The notes beneath the pieces are model-generated. The model saw only the letters and a program-made list of their open reading frames with translations, did no database searches and was not told where the DNA came from. The position numbers were made by a program, and so were the translations under genes. A stretch of DNA of 64,000 nucleotides. Source: Sinonovacula constricta (taxonomy: Eukaryota > Mollusca > Bivalvia > Cardiida > Solecurtidae). The stretch is taken from positions 28,394,693-28,458,692 of the forward strand of contig CM017561.1 of NCBI GenBank assembly GCA_007844125.1, read 5' to 3'. Positions 51,518-62,865 of this stretch are shown here, piece by piece; the first letter of the stretch is position 1, and each line of letters starts with the position of its first letter.

Positions 51518-52010
51518 CCAAAGACTGAGAATCATACAGTGCATCTTCTGATCTGAAAGCTCCCAGCAGGCTTATCTGGGTCTACACGATTTGCTTAAAC
51601 CTTACAAATATATGCTAATCAAGCTAAGGAATACGACTGAATTGAAACACGTATGATATCTGAAAAAAAATTAAAAGACGATTGATGGAGAGCGTTTTAT
51701 ATCCTAGTGTATTTATTATGACGTCCTAGAATCTTCAACTTCTTCCGCATAGGTTTGTTAGATAGCCCAGGTAGATTTACCTGAATGTGACTCACTCTAG
51801 AACAAGGTATCTAGTATCATGCCACATTTTGTCGTTAACCTTAGTTAAGTTATTTGTCTGACCACTTCCTACATCAACATGTAAATATGCCTAGATATAC
51901 TGCACAAGACTCTTCAGCAAATAGTGCAGATCCTGGTCAAGGGAAGCAAGCTACTCTGGATTTATACTATCTGCCTAAGTTTGATCATTTCATGTTTAGC
52001 AAGTAATATA

Positions 52011-52547
52011 GGATCAGGAAGAGCAGTTTACTTGTTTGAACAAGGTATAGCTTGCTACGACGCACCATTCCCAAATACTCACTGGCCTATAAATACCCTG
52101 AGGTCTGAATGAGTGGGCATGATGTCATAAACACTGAGCTCAAGTGTCACTTTTAGTGAAAATAACTGATCTGTCAGGTCTGATCTCAAAAATAAAACAA
52201 TTAGACAAATGAATATGCATAATGCTATCCAGTACATGTGAAATAAATACAAAAAGTGTTAAAATATCGCTTCTTGGAAATTTCAATACACAATCTCATA
52301 TCCCATATACTTTTAACTTTAAAGGCATCTCAAAAGCCTTATATAAGTGACCCCCCCCCCCCATTTATTGCCCCACCCAGCATGTGAGGGCATCTGTTTT
52401 CTGATAAGCCAGGCTGCCACAGTCTGTAACGATGTGTCTGTCACACAGGTATTGTTCAAGATCCAAGTGTATGTATGCTATATCTGGGGGTTGAACATAG
52501 TCATTCACAGTTTGTAAAGGAAACAGTTGTGAATATACCAATTATGC

Positions 52548-52643
<96 letters not shown>

Positions 52644-53485
52644 CTTTATTTGTTTTCTTTCTTACTTTGTTGGATGATTTTGTTATTTCTTATACATTTT
52701 GTTATTTCTTTCATTCTTTTAGTTCTCATATAATTATATTTAAAGTTATATTTTTTTTTATTTGTAAAATGTAATGAAACGTTTCTAACAAAAGCAATTT
52801 AAAAAGTCATTCATTGTCAAAATAATGTCCTTCAGAGTCATTTTGAATGCTAAAACTTGTATCTCTCATGTATTTTCAAAATTAAATATTTAGCTATGAA
52901 ATAAATACATAATCTTGCAGTTACAAAATTGACACCTAGTAATTAATGCAATAAAGAATTTGTAAGGGATCATATAGTAAACAACCCACATTATCACTAA
53001 CAATAATGTTTGTGGCTTAGTGTAAAACTAGCCTACTGTCTCACATCCATACTAGCAGGTAATTTAGTTTTGCATTAACCTATCAGAGGTATTACTGTGA
53101 CAGATTAGTACTATGTTGGCTAAAGACTCCCTGCAGTGATGACCAGCAATTAGCAGGTCTGGTCATAGCATGTGGGGGCCTGGCTCAGTGGGATACCACA
53201 TTCCTTTCGAGATGCCTTTAAACATCATACATGTACCTGTTACTTTCCCAACAGTGGCTTTGCAAAATTAATTCATATGACATTGATATAGGCATTTCAT
53301 TAACATTTCAAATGTCAAAGAGAAAGAAAGACACAGAAACATGGTGTGCCTTTTAATTATTTGTATTGCTTGCATTTCTTATTTTAGGCAAAAAAGAAAA
53401 ATACATTTACTAAAATCAGTGAAGTTCTCAAAGCAGAAAAACAAATGTGTACATCTTATTTTAATCCAGTTTTTAAATTTTTATC
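52011..53485. other. no gene recognised
   Basis: Holds a 12-C homopolymer at 52351-52362 and a TA microsatellite. The rest is AT-rich without coding signal. Confidence 0.45.
52553..52636. repeat. (TA)n microsatellite, ~42 units
   Basis: Pure TA dinucleotides for about 84 bp. Self-complementary, so able to form cruciform structures. Confidence 0.98.
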
Positions 53486-53798
53486 CCTGGTAGCGCAATC
53501 GGTACAGCATCAGCTCTAGGTACGAGAGGCCCCGGGTTCTATCCCGGGCCACGACATACCAGTCGTTAAAAATGGTAGTGGTATACTCCCTTGCTAACGC
53601 TCAAGCAAATATAAGGGTAGTTCCACGAATGGTTGGCCCGGTGTCAGGATAATATGACTGGGTGTGGTATCATGCCAGGTGTTCACTGCATGCTATACAC
53701 AGTGAAGGCAGCACTATATCTGCTTCAAGTGGACACCGTCTCCAGATAACTGAAATACTGTTGGTGGGATGATAAACCCAATAAAGAAACAAACAAAG
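53486..53798 (+). mobile_element. SINE-A copy 6 (only plus-strand copy)
   Basis: Reads CCTGGTAGCGCAATCGGTAC, B box GGTTCTATCCCGGG, body and CCAATAAAGAAACAAACAAA tail on the plus strand. Flanks ATTTTTATC and ATTTTTTATC suggest a target duplication of about 10 bp. Confidence 0.92.
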
Positions 53799-53929
53799 AA
53801 TTTTTTATCTTTGAAAAAGAAACAAACAGTTAAAGACACTTTTGTCAATGTTTGTGCAGCCTGTTACCCTTAACAGATACTTGTTTAACACAACTTACTC
53901 TGCTAAGTATGAATTTATTATGCTTAATT

Positions 53930-54035
53930 AAGCAATTAGTGTAGATCCAGATCAATCAGCATCCGTTGGGACCTGTCTGACCTGGATCTGAACTTTTTTC
54001 AGCTGAATCTATAGCAACATGTCTAAATCTATTAG
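53930..54035. repeat. hairpin repeat family H copy
   Basis: Arms GTGTAGATCCAGATCAATCA and CTGTCTGACCTGGATCTGAA, followed by GCTGAATCTATAGCAACATG as in other copies. Confidence 0.55.
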
Positions 54036-54036
54036 A

Positions 54037-54240
54037 AGACAGACAGACAGACAGAATGGTTTATTAGACATAAACTTACACAGTTTCTAGTCTAACAAAA
54101 AGAAAAAGGTGACATTATGACTATGAAATCGCACACGTATCACACACACACCCTCTAACGCCTTCACACACGCACACACAACTCACACACACCTGCACAC
54201 ACACACATAAACACACACACACACGCACGCACACGCACAA
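54037..54240. repeat. (CAGA)n and (CA)n-rich tract
   Basis: A short ACAG run at 54037-54056, then imperfect ACAC/ACGC runs at 54120-54240. Confidence 0.85.
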
Positions 54241-54486
54241 AGCAACACATGTATAATGAGGAGGCTGTATTAGCATGTAGTTGACAGTTTAATTGATTAT
54301 TAATTAACAAACACAGCAGGCTATGGATTGGTTGACAGATCAGCTTCTACCCATTGGTCTTTAGTCCACTGCAGCCATTGCTGCAGAAACTGCTCTGTTT
54401 GTATAATCAAGGGGAAATACACTTACAAGATCTTTAGCTACAAGCTTTAAAAGTACATCTTTCCTAAGCCAGACCCTATGACTTGA

Positions 54487-54774
54487 TTTTGTTTTGTTTG
54501 TTTTATTGGGTTTATTGTCCTACCAACAGTATTTCAGATATCTGGAGACGGTGTCCACTTGAAGCAGATATAGTGCTGCCTTCACTGTGTATAGCATGCC
54601 GTGAACACCTGGCATGATACCACACCCAGTCACATTATCCTGACACCGGGCCAACCAGTCGTGGAACTACCCTTATATTTGCTTGAGCGTTAGCAAGGGA
54701 GCTATACCACTACCAAACCCGGGGCCTCCCGTACCTGAAGCCGACGCTCTACCGATTGCGCTACCAGGTCTGGT
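54487..54774 (-). mobile_element. SINE-A copy 7, internally deleted
   Basis: Perfect 13-bp target-site duplication CCCTATGACTTGA (54474-54486 and 54775-54787). About 36 bp between the body and the B box are missing, including half the B box, so this copy should lack promoter activity. Confidence 0.93.
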
Positions 54775-55616
54775 CCCTATGACTTGAGTTTTATGAAATA
54801 AATTAAACTATACCCAGTTTGAAACTAGCATTTATCTTAAAAGGTCTTTATGATGGAAGTATAAGATTTTTACTGTGAGGTCTAAAGAGTTGAATATAAA
54901 TAGCAGAATCAAATTTACCACCTTTTGGGGCAGTTTTAGGTGTTCATTTTTAGTCATAAATTTACCATTTTGCAGCATTGTGTGAAATCAAATGATTCTA
55001 AAAGGTCGTTCATTTTTTGTTTAACAGATATTATGAAATTATTGCCAAAGAACATTTCATATAATCCACATTTGAATTTATATCAATTCTTATTTAATGT
55101 AATTTTGATATGCACATTTTTCTGCACAAAATAAAACTCAAAATTGAAAAAAAAATCCATCAAAACCATTCTAAATAATTAAGTTTTGCAAAAGTTGGTT
55201 GTCTCAAAATACTCTGCTTATGATGTCATAATAACTAAATCAGTTTTCTACAATTTGACATCTGCAATTTCCACAGCTGTTTCTAGTCATTTCCATACAG
55301 ATATGACAAGCTGTTTCTGGTCATTTCCATACAGGTATGACAACTCTTGGCTGTGTCATGTGAAAATAAAGACACTGACAACAGGAAATGTTCACAAAGT
55401 GTTTTAAAGACACAGTTATTATGATAACATAAATAAATGACTAGTTTTCTTTATCCTCGCATTTAAACTTCAGTTATATGGCGAGCATTAAAACATAAAC
55501 GTTTATCGTAACAGTATATAGACCTTTTTTATATGACAGCCTGACAGTTTATTCAAGTACAAGCTGTTTTGATAAAATGCATTCTTTTAGCTTCATTATG
55601 TAGAATGGCAAGTAAG

Positions 55617-55932
55617 TTTGTTTGTTTATTGGGTTTATCGTCCCACCAACAGTATTTCAGTTATCTGGAGACGGTGTCCACTTTAAGCAGATATAGTGCT
55701 GCAGGAACTGTGTATAGCATGCCGTGAACACCTGGCATGATACCACACCCAGTCACATTATCCTGACACTGGGCCAACCAGTCATGGAACTACCCTTATA
55801 TTTGCTTGAGGGTTAGCAAGGGAGCTATACCACTACCATTTTTAACGACTTTGGTATGACGCGACCCGGGATCGAACCTGGGGCCTCCTGTACCTGGAGC
55901 CGACACTCTACAGATTGTGCTACCAGGTCCGG
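55617..55932 (-). mobile_element. SINE-A copy 8
   Basis: Full length. Target duplication TGGCAAGTAAG at 55606-55616 and 55933-55943. Several CpG-type changes in the head (GCGACCCGGGATCGAACCTG). Confidence 0.93.
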
Positions 55933-55943
55933 TGGCAAGTAAG

Positions 55944-57037
55944 AATTCAACAATGCTAGAGCTGGGTCAGAAGGCGGAGCGACTCTCCATGACGTATAAA
56001 ATCACTGTCTCAGATCAAGAATTGTACAAAAATGAACACTTAATAATTGATTCACTTACCAATAGCTCCAGCTAAAAACCATTCAAACTGATCTCCCTCG
56101 AGGAGTAAATTAGAACTAGTTTATAGCCCTTAGATAAACTGAGATAAATTAGAACAGTTATACAGAGAATAATCTAGGTTTTATCAAATTCAAAGATAAG
56201 ACATGGAAAACTACAAGTCATGCATGTGTTTCATGATTATTTATCAAAACATTTTATGCTAATCATAAACAAACACAATAAGTTGACATATTTGTAACAT
56301 AAATACCCATTGAGTTCATATATAATACTATTATATCTAATAAGGTGTAATATTATATTGTATTTATATTGTATTAATATTATCTAGTGTACCTATTGTG
56401 TAACAGTTTATTTGTTTCGTCATCTTTCAATTGAGCATTTCACTGTTTATTTTGTGGTATTTTAGTCATTTTTTGTAAGGACATACTTAAGCAAAAAATA
56501 AAGTAATTTTCTGTATTTGTTATTTTATTTCACATTTGTTAACTAGAAATTTAAAACAGAACATGTTACGAACTGTTTTTCTTATGTGATAGCACAAATA
56601 TTCACGAGCACATTTAGTTTTCTAATTATGTCAGATTGCTATTTTACTGCAAGAACTGATAAACATTATCTGTCTGCCTTGGGTGCAGCCTTTCACGGCC
56701 TGCTTCTGAAACCTATACAACTTATGATTTGATATCAGTTTGTAAACATCAAACAAATTACCGCCATTACTGATTAATGTAAATGAATCAGCAATGTCAT
56801 AATTTAAAGTTGTAAAACGTGCAAACTCTCGTTCACTCTAGCGGTGTTGGCAGGCATGATCAACAGATTAATGACGCTTGAATAACTAAACCAGTCATCA
56901 CATGGTTCTGGCCTGAGCTGCAGGGATTAAGAAAGGTGTGAATTTGTTAAGTGAAATAACTGTCTCAGCTGTGTGCCCCACTTTCCAGGCTTGTGGGACA
57001 TTAAAATAAGGAAGAATTAAATGGTCCTGGAAAAGTG
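55944..57037. other. no gene recognised
   Basis: AT-rich sequence between two SINE copies. A minus-strand GTAAGT donor-like site near 56050 follows a short open frame but is not enough to call an exon. Confidence 0.4.
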
Positions 57038-57050
57038 TCATGTGTAATGG

Positions 57051-57363
57051 TTTTGTTTATTGGGTTAATCATCCCACCAACAGTATTTCAGTAATCTGGA
57101 GACGGTGTCCACTTGAAGCAGATATAGTGCTGCCATCACTGTGTATAGCATGCCGTGAACACCTGGCAAGATACCACACCCAGTCACATTATCCTGACAC
57201 CGGGCCAACCAGTCATGGAACTACCCTTAAATTTGCTGGAGCGTTAGCAAGGGAGCTATACCACTACCATTTTTAATGACTTTGGTATGTCGCGGCTCGG
57301 GATCGAACCCGGGGCCTCCCGTACCTGGAGCCGACGCTCTACCGATTGCGCTACCAGGTCCGG
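57051..57363 (-). mobile_element. SINE-A copy 9, near-consensus
   Basis: Perfect 13-bp duplication TCATGTGTAATGG (57038-57050 and 57364-57376). Intact tRNA-like head with B box GGTTCGATCCCGAG; few differences from other copies, so probably young. Confidence 0.95.
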
Positions 57364-57376
57364 TCATGTGTAATGG

Positions 57377-58299
57377 CGTGCCCCGCTTAGCAGGGTGGTC
57401 TCTTACCAAGGTTTCACTGTATAATACAAAATTCATCAGTGCACTGAGCTCAATTTATACTTCAGTAAAACAATTTGCAAAACAACCCTGGTTATGCTGA
57501 TTTAGCAGATAATATCTTTAAAATTTGTACTGCAACCAGAACCAATATAAATCATACTAAAATATAGCAAGGTCAAAGTCTGTAACATAAAAAAATCTCT
57601 AACCCAGACCAAATAGGATGTTCTATTTATCCTTATACAAAGGGAAACAACTCCTGTGTTGTTGTATGCCAGTCAGCTAAGAGCATCAATCTAGTATGTT
57701 TTGATGTGTTTTGAAAAAAACATCTCAGCAAACAATTATTGTCATTATTGCAATGTCGTGTTGTTTTTGTATGAGACCATTGTAAGATCAGTGTTTGAGT
57801 TTACAATGTAATCATATCAAATTATGCAACGAAATCCACTGGGATGAAACATCTCCAAGGACATTACCTCCATGGGATGCAACATATTTTGGTTCAGATA
57901 ACTAGGTAATATCAATTAAAATTTAGAAAATATGAATCTTCATAACTAAAGTAAACAACAAAATAATAAAAAAAACCTACTAAGATGTGTTTTAAACTTG
58001 CAAGCAGTAATAATGAAGTTCAGCATATGACGTAATAGCATCTGCACAGCAAACTGCTTCTTAAAAATAAGAACTGTCTGATGATGTCAATCCATAAGGT
58101 TTGATTGATCCAAAAGGTTGATATTGTTTATTTGAATTAATTCAAGTTTTTAATTATTTTTGTTTTTTCTAATATGTAACATTATATAAAATTGCCTTGT
58201 ATGAACACATATCATCATCCAAACGTTCAATTAAAATAAAAATATATTTGTAGACAACAATAACCTTTCATATATTGATATAATTCAAACGCGCTCATT
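57377..58299. other. no gene recognised
   Basis: AT-rich sequence with no repeat or coding signal that could be supported. Confidence 0.45.
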
Positions 58300-58301
58300 T
58301 A

Positions 58302-59401
58302 CCGTATTCACTCGTGTAATGGTCGCACCCGTGTAATGGCCGCACCCCCAAAATGACCGCAAAATTTGAAGAAAAAATACTAATTCAATGTAATGGCCGC
58401 ACCCCCAAAATTTGAAGAAAAAAATATGAAGGCCGCACAGTTTATACAGCGGAGCTCCGCTATATCGTCAATACTGTCGGTCAACGATTAACTGTCTCAC
58501 ATACATTTCCCTTCGTTCTGCATGAAACACAGCTTATTATCCGTCAGTAAACACTTAAACAAACTTTCAACTTCAGTCTGCTAAATACACAAAGCTGTAA
58601 TTTACTTGGCGTTTCTGTGTAGACTTGCCTCATTACACAGGTCAAGTGACTCTGAGATAAGCTGTTGTCAAGGTGATATCGATCGGAGCAGTTTGACAGT
58701 GAGGGAGTGAACGATGTGTTTTTATAAGCAGCTGCCGATTACATTTCTCCATGAAATTATTGATTGGTGGAATGTACACAAGAACAGTGCACTGTTCCCC
58801 GATATATCGTGTACTGTCATACCAGACTTGGTGACGTAGATCAAAGAAATTAATTTCATGCCGCCACGAGCTACAGGATAGCAGTGCGACTGAGACTAGA
58901 TACATTCGCAACGTGTCAAAAATACAGTCACTGTTTACCAATTAACCCTTTTGTTGAGACAGCATGACTGGTCGACGCTCCTGTTCATTTTTCACCTCGT
59001 CAAAGAGATTGTCGCCTCGTATTAAAGCTGTGTTGTTTTATCGGCTCTACTATGAAATCCTTTGATCTGCATGGTAGTGTGCACATGACAGGTGGGTGAA
59101 ATTGTTTGATGATGCAAACATTCAGAAATATGATATAAGAGATAAAACTAGGAAGTCATTTATAAATTATGGAATATGTTCGCATTGGTTAGACAAAAGC
59201 ATAGAACGGCGCTATCTCGTTCATATCGTCCGTCAACCACCTACTAAGAGAGCTCATCTAGACGCATGGCGTCCCAAAAATCGGCAGAATCGTTCTAGAA
59301 AAAAATGTCCCAAGGCCTTACACCTATAGAATGGCCGCACCCTCAACTCCTTAACGATAAAATCGGGTAAAAAAGTGCGGCGATTACACGAGTGAATACG
59401 G
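58302..59401. mobile_element. pogo-like (Tc1/mariner-type) DNA element
   Basis: 1100 bp with inverted ends CCGTATTCACTCGTGTAAT, flanked by TA on both sides (58300-58301 and 59402-59403), the target choice of Tc1/mariner and pogo elements. TAATGGCCGCACCC-type subterminal repeats occur at both ends. The inside is less AT-rich than the flanks; a plus-strand frame at 59096-59329 (77 codons, basic C-terminus) could be transposase debris but shows no DDE/D motif. Non-autonomous or decayed. Confidence 0.8.
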
Positions 59402-59736
59402 TAAATAAAGATTTCACAGATTCCTATGTAAAATGGCTTCAGCAGCACCTAAGAAAAAAATTATATTGCAAGTCACTGTGTAATCATAGCATACATTTGT
59501 TACAACACGAGTGATTGACGCACACTAAAACTCACACTTGACAAACACAAAATACACAAATTGAGAATTGGTAAATTTTGCGTTGGATGCAACTTTACCT
59601 ATGGGTTTGCTTACCTGAGACGCAGTGAAATTTTTTAAAAATGCAAACACAGAAAAACCCCAGACACATGTCTCAGGAGAACCAATGATATATCACAGGT
59701 CAGCAAATAGACCTTTCCATATTAAGTCCTTCACCC

Positions 59737-60293
59737 TATCGTCGGATACCCACGGTTGATTCTATTACATTACTCTCCATTCATTACCCGTGGGCAAATT
59801 GCTACTCATTTCGTCGTTATGTTTGAATAGAACAGAACAGACATTATCCAATCAGATGATAGGTTACAAATTTGAATACTCTTCCATCGGAAGATCAATA
59901 CGGTGACCTGAGAACGTAAACATGGCGACGGGTACAGCGCATCGCAAGTGTAAAATATGTCTGTCAGCGATCCGCGACAAATGTTCTTACAGATCTTTGG
60001 GCACTCCAGCAAATATTGAAAAATACACGTCGGTTTTAAACGAAATCGATATCCTTGCCCATGAAGACAGTGACGTTGCTTGTAATTTGTGCGTAAGTAA
60101 ACTTACAACAATGCTATCGAAGTGGTATGAAAGCGTAAACTTGGATTGGTTGGCAGATTCGCTGGATGGTCTCAGCGAACCAATTGGATTGCGGCATTTC
60201 ATAGTAAACAAAGCGACGAAATGAGTAGCAATTTGCCCACGGGTGATGAATGGAGAGTAACGTAATAGAATCAACCGTGGGTATCCGACGATG
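59737..60293. mobile_element. 557-bp Mutator-like TIR element carrying an ORF
   Basis: Terminal inverted repeats of 80 bp (59737-59816 and 60214-60293) differ at about three positions; they begin (T/C)ATCGTCGGATACCC. Flanked by perfect 9-bp duplications CCTTCACCC (59728-59736 and 60294-60302). Long TIRs with 9-bp duplications are the hallmark of Mutator-like elements. No transposase; it holds one small zinc-finger-like ORF. Confidence 0.85.
59922..60224 (+). CDS. 100-residue C2-C2 zinc-finger-like ORF within TIR element
   Basis: Open from an ATG in good context (AAACATGG) to a TGA inside the element's right inverted repeat, so the last residues (ATK) are TIR-encoded. Cys10-x2-Cys13 and Cys54-x2-Cys57 (KCKICLSAI and VACNLCVSKL) form a pattern like the metal site of ZAD-type or treble-clef domains; Cys21 is extra. 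It is less AT-rich than its surroundings. It may be a captured host exon (Pack-MULE style) or the N-terminal DNA-binding piece of a lost transposase. The product is not recognised and expression is unknown. Confidence 0.5.
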   Translation: MATGTAHRKCKICLSAIRDKCSYRSLGTPANIEKYTSVLNEIDILAHEDSDVACNLCVSKLTTMLSKWYESVNLDWLADSLDGLSEPIGLRHFIVNKATK

Positions 60294-60375
60294 CCTTCAC
60301 CCCGAGTGGGACTTGAATTAGTGATAGGCTAAGCAGTCAGCGTAATTACAAGTAAGCAACTTTACTACTAGGCCA

Positions 60376-61381
60376 TGGGTGCCCCCATCAATCTAGATGT
60401 TCATGTTTATAGTAATAAGAGCATAAAAGTAACTTACTGGGAAAAATATTATTAGCTGAAATATTTATTGTAATGTCATATTACCATATTAATTAGTTTT
60501 CAATTGTATAATAATAATATGGATAATTGTTTGGTTAAAGAAAATTAATAACAGTGCTTAGAATACTTTAAGTAATACTAATATTGTATAAAGACTAAAA
60601 CATTGCGCCGTTTACTTACACTAAGCACAAAGATTAGCCTTGGGCTTTGAAAGAATGACATGAATAATAAACCAAAGGATACAATATACATTTTGTGCAC
60701 TGGAAAACTAGTAAAATGGCAATAAAGAGGCACAATTTGGCCCATGATTGATGTATATGTCAAAATGTAGGCGGGAATCGTGAGACGGAGCACCGTATGA
60801 ATGACACGATTGTCAGAAAATATATGCGAGCTAAGTGTGGATGAGAAATTTAGTAGACCATATATATTAGGGGCGCCGAATGAAAAGAAAAGAGTGGATT
60901 TAGAGGAGCTAGGGAGAGGAGAGCAGATTTGGACGTGTTAGAGAGGTATTCATGCCTTGCTGTTTTAGATTGTAAAATTTAACTTTTACAAATAAAATTG
61001 TAATTGTGGGGTGATGTTGCATTATTATTGCTCTTGACAAGAGATTGGGTTTCTTTTGGAATTTCCAGTATTTGATGACAATTTATCAAATAATATAGTC
61101 AAATTTTAAATATCAATGTGAGGGATGACACAAACTGTGCATGTGCACTTTGACATTATTTCACAATTCTGCAATATTTTGGTATTTCAAACCCAAAATA
61201 TGAAAACATCTGCAAAGGAATCTCCTTTCTCAGTTGAAGAGGCTATGGTCTGGCAGATGTTCTTTATCACATGTGATTTAACTTTAGACTTAATTTTTTC
61301 TCAGAAATCATATTAATTCAAGTGTCTGGGGAACTGGACTGGTCTAGCACTGGGTCCTCAACCAGCTCTGTTTTTAAAAAT
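60376..61381. other. no gene recognised
   Basis: AT-rich sequence between transposon-like elements; no motif-bearing frame. Confidence 0.45.
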
Positions 61382-61383
61382 TA

Positions 61384-62865
61384 ATGATTCACCACAATAA
61401 CGATTCGCCACAGACATATAACGATTCGCCACACTTATACAACAATTCACAACAGATGAATAATGAATAATTTAACAACAACAATCTTTATTGACATATC
61501 AGCACATTCACGTGCCATTGCTCATACAGAGTATTTGACATAAAGTGGTCATTTACATATAAAACGATCCACAATAGTATGAACAGATAGCCTAAATTTT
61601 ACATATCGGTTATTGATACAGTCAGAATATATGCACTATGCCATCATTTCAGAAATTAAGAAATTAAAATGCAACATTATTAATGCACATTATCAAAACC
61701 TTACTTCATTACAATATCATTACATATGTGGTATGTACCTAAAATGAATACAAAATCATTTGATAATTTCTGTTATCAGATAGCAAACATAATAATATTG
61801 ATTATTGTGAGGACAATATTGTGAATATTTATGATTTTGAATAAAAAACTGTAATAAGTAATCGAATCAATATTGAACCACATGTACTTTTGTCTTTCCA
61901 ATCAAGAAAGTTATTCACAATTTCTCAACATGTCGCCATCTTTCAAAGGGAGAGTTATCATCGTTTAACATATTTCTAAGGGAGAGTTATCATCGTTGAA
62001 TGTTTGTTATGTTTGCAGTTTGTCAATTACGGGACAGACTCCTGTTAGGATTAGCCGACATTTTTGCCGATACTGCGCAGCGACATTTCTATCATTATAG
62101 CACAGGGGCACTTATGAGGTGCCCAGGGACTGAACCCGGCCGGTCCATTATACTGACACCGACGAGTCAGGCGTAATGCTGTCCCCTTAGCCCCGAGCGT
62201 TAGGAGGGAAGCCACTACTACCAACTTTAAAGTCTTTGGTTTGACCCGGCCGGGGTTCGAACCCACGACCTCCCGATCCGCAAGCCGACGCTCTACCATC
62301 TGAGCTATTGCGGCCGGTACAGACTCCTGTTAATTATCCCTGAAGAATTCCTTTAATCAGAAACGAATGTTCACAGTTTTTCAATTAAGGGACCGACTCC
62401 TTTTAATTATCCCTGAAGAATTGCTTTAATCAGAAAGGAATGTTTGCAGTTTGTCAATTTAATCACTTTGGTTATCAATGTGAAAAGTTTGTTTGTAAAC
62501 AAATCAATTTGAGCGAAATATCATGATTTCATATAAATTAATGAACATCCTATTCAGCATCACATAAACAGAAAATGCCAGCTCCTCTGTGCATCTTCTG
62601 TTTAAATGTATCTATGAGTGGAATGAGTGTCGAAATTTAAGTAAGTATGTGCCAATTAACAAGTCAATTAGCAATTATCTTCCATATCAATATCATTTAT
62701 CACACCTATTGCCAATCATTTTACCACTGTTGTTATTCATCTGTGGCGAATTGTTATGTAGCGAATTGTTATATGGCAAATCATAATGTGGCAAATCGTT
62801 ATGTGGCAAATCGAATCGTTATGTGGCAAATCGTTATGTGGCAAATTGTTATTGTGGCAAATCCT
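61384..62865. mobile_element. 1.48-kb element with subrepeat-built inverted ends
   Basis: Both ends are clusters of a 15-16 bp unit (AACGATTCGCCACA and its reverse TGTGGCAAATCGTT): about four at 61384-61450 and about eight at 62738-62865, in opposite orientation. The outermost ends are ATGATTCACCAC and AGGATTTGCCAC, each next to TA. The inside has direct repeats (AAGGGAGAGTTATCATCGTT twice near 61947-61997, and a ~78-bp unit at 62016-62454) and a SINE-B. No transposase. Organisation resembles foldback-type elements. Confidence 0.6.
62048..62318 (-). mobile_element. SINE-B copy 3
   Basis: Full copy with minus-strand tRNA-like head (GCAATAGCTCAGATGGTAGA, a good A box; GGGTTCGAACCCC B box). Perfect 14-bp target duplication ACAGACTCCTGTTA at 62034-62047 and 62319-62332. 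It interrupts the first of two ~78-bp direct repeats. Confidence 0.95.

Larger units (their letters stand above)
59640..60375 (-). mobile_element. SINE-C copy split by a Mutator-like insertion
   Basis: The tRNA-like head is at 60303-60375 on the minus strand (TGGCCTAGTAGTAAAG A box, ATTCAAGTCCCAC B box). A body portion is at 59640-59727 (CCCCAGACACATGTCTCAGG). The two parts are separated exactly by the element at 59737-60293 and its 9-bp duplication. Confidence 0.6.

Noticed and set aside
56049..56100. Possible minus-strand exon (GDQFEWFLAGAIG before GTAAGT)
   Set aside because: Short, no recognisable family, and its phase does not join other candidates near 54430 and 50970; GTAAGT is expected by chance many times in 64 kb.
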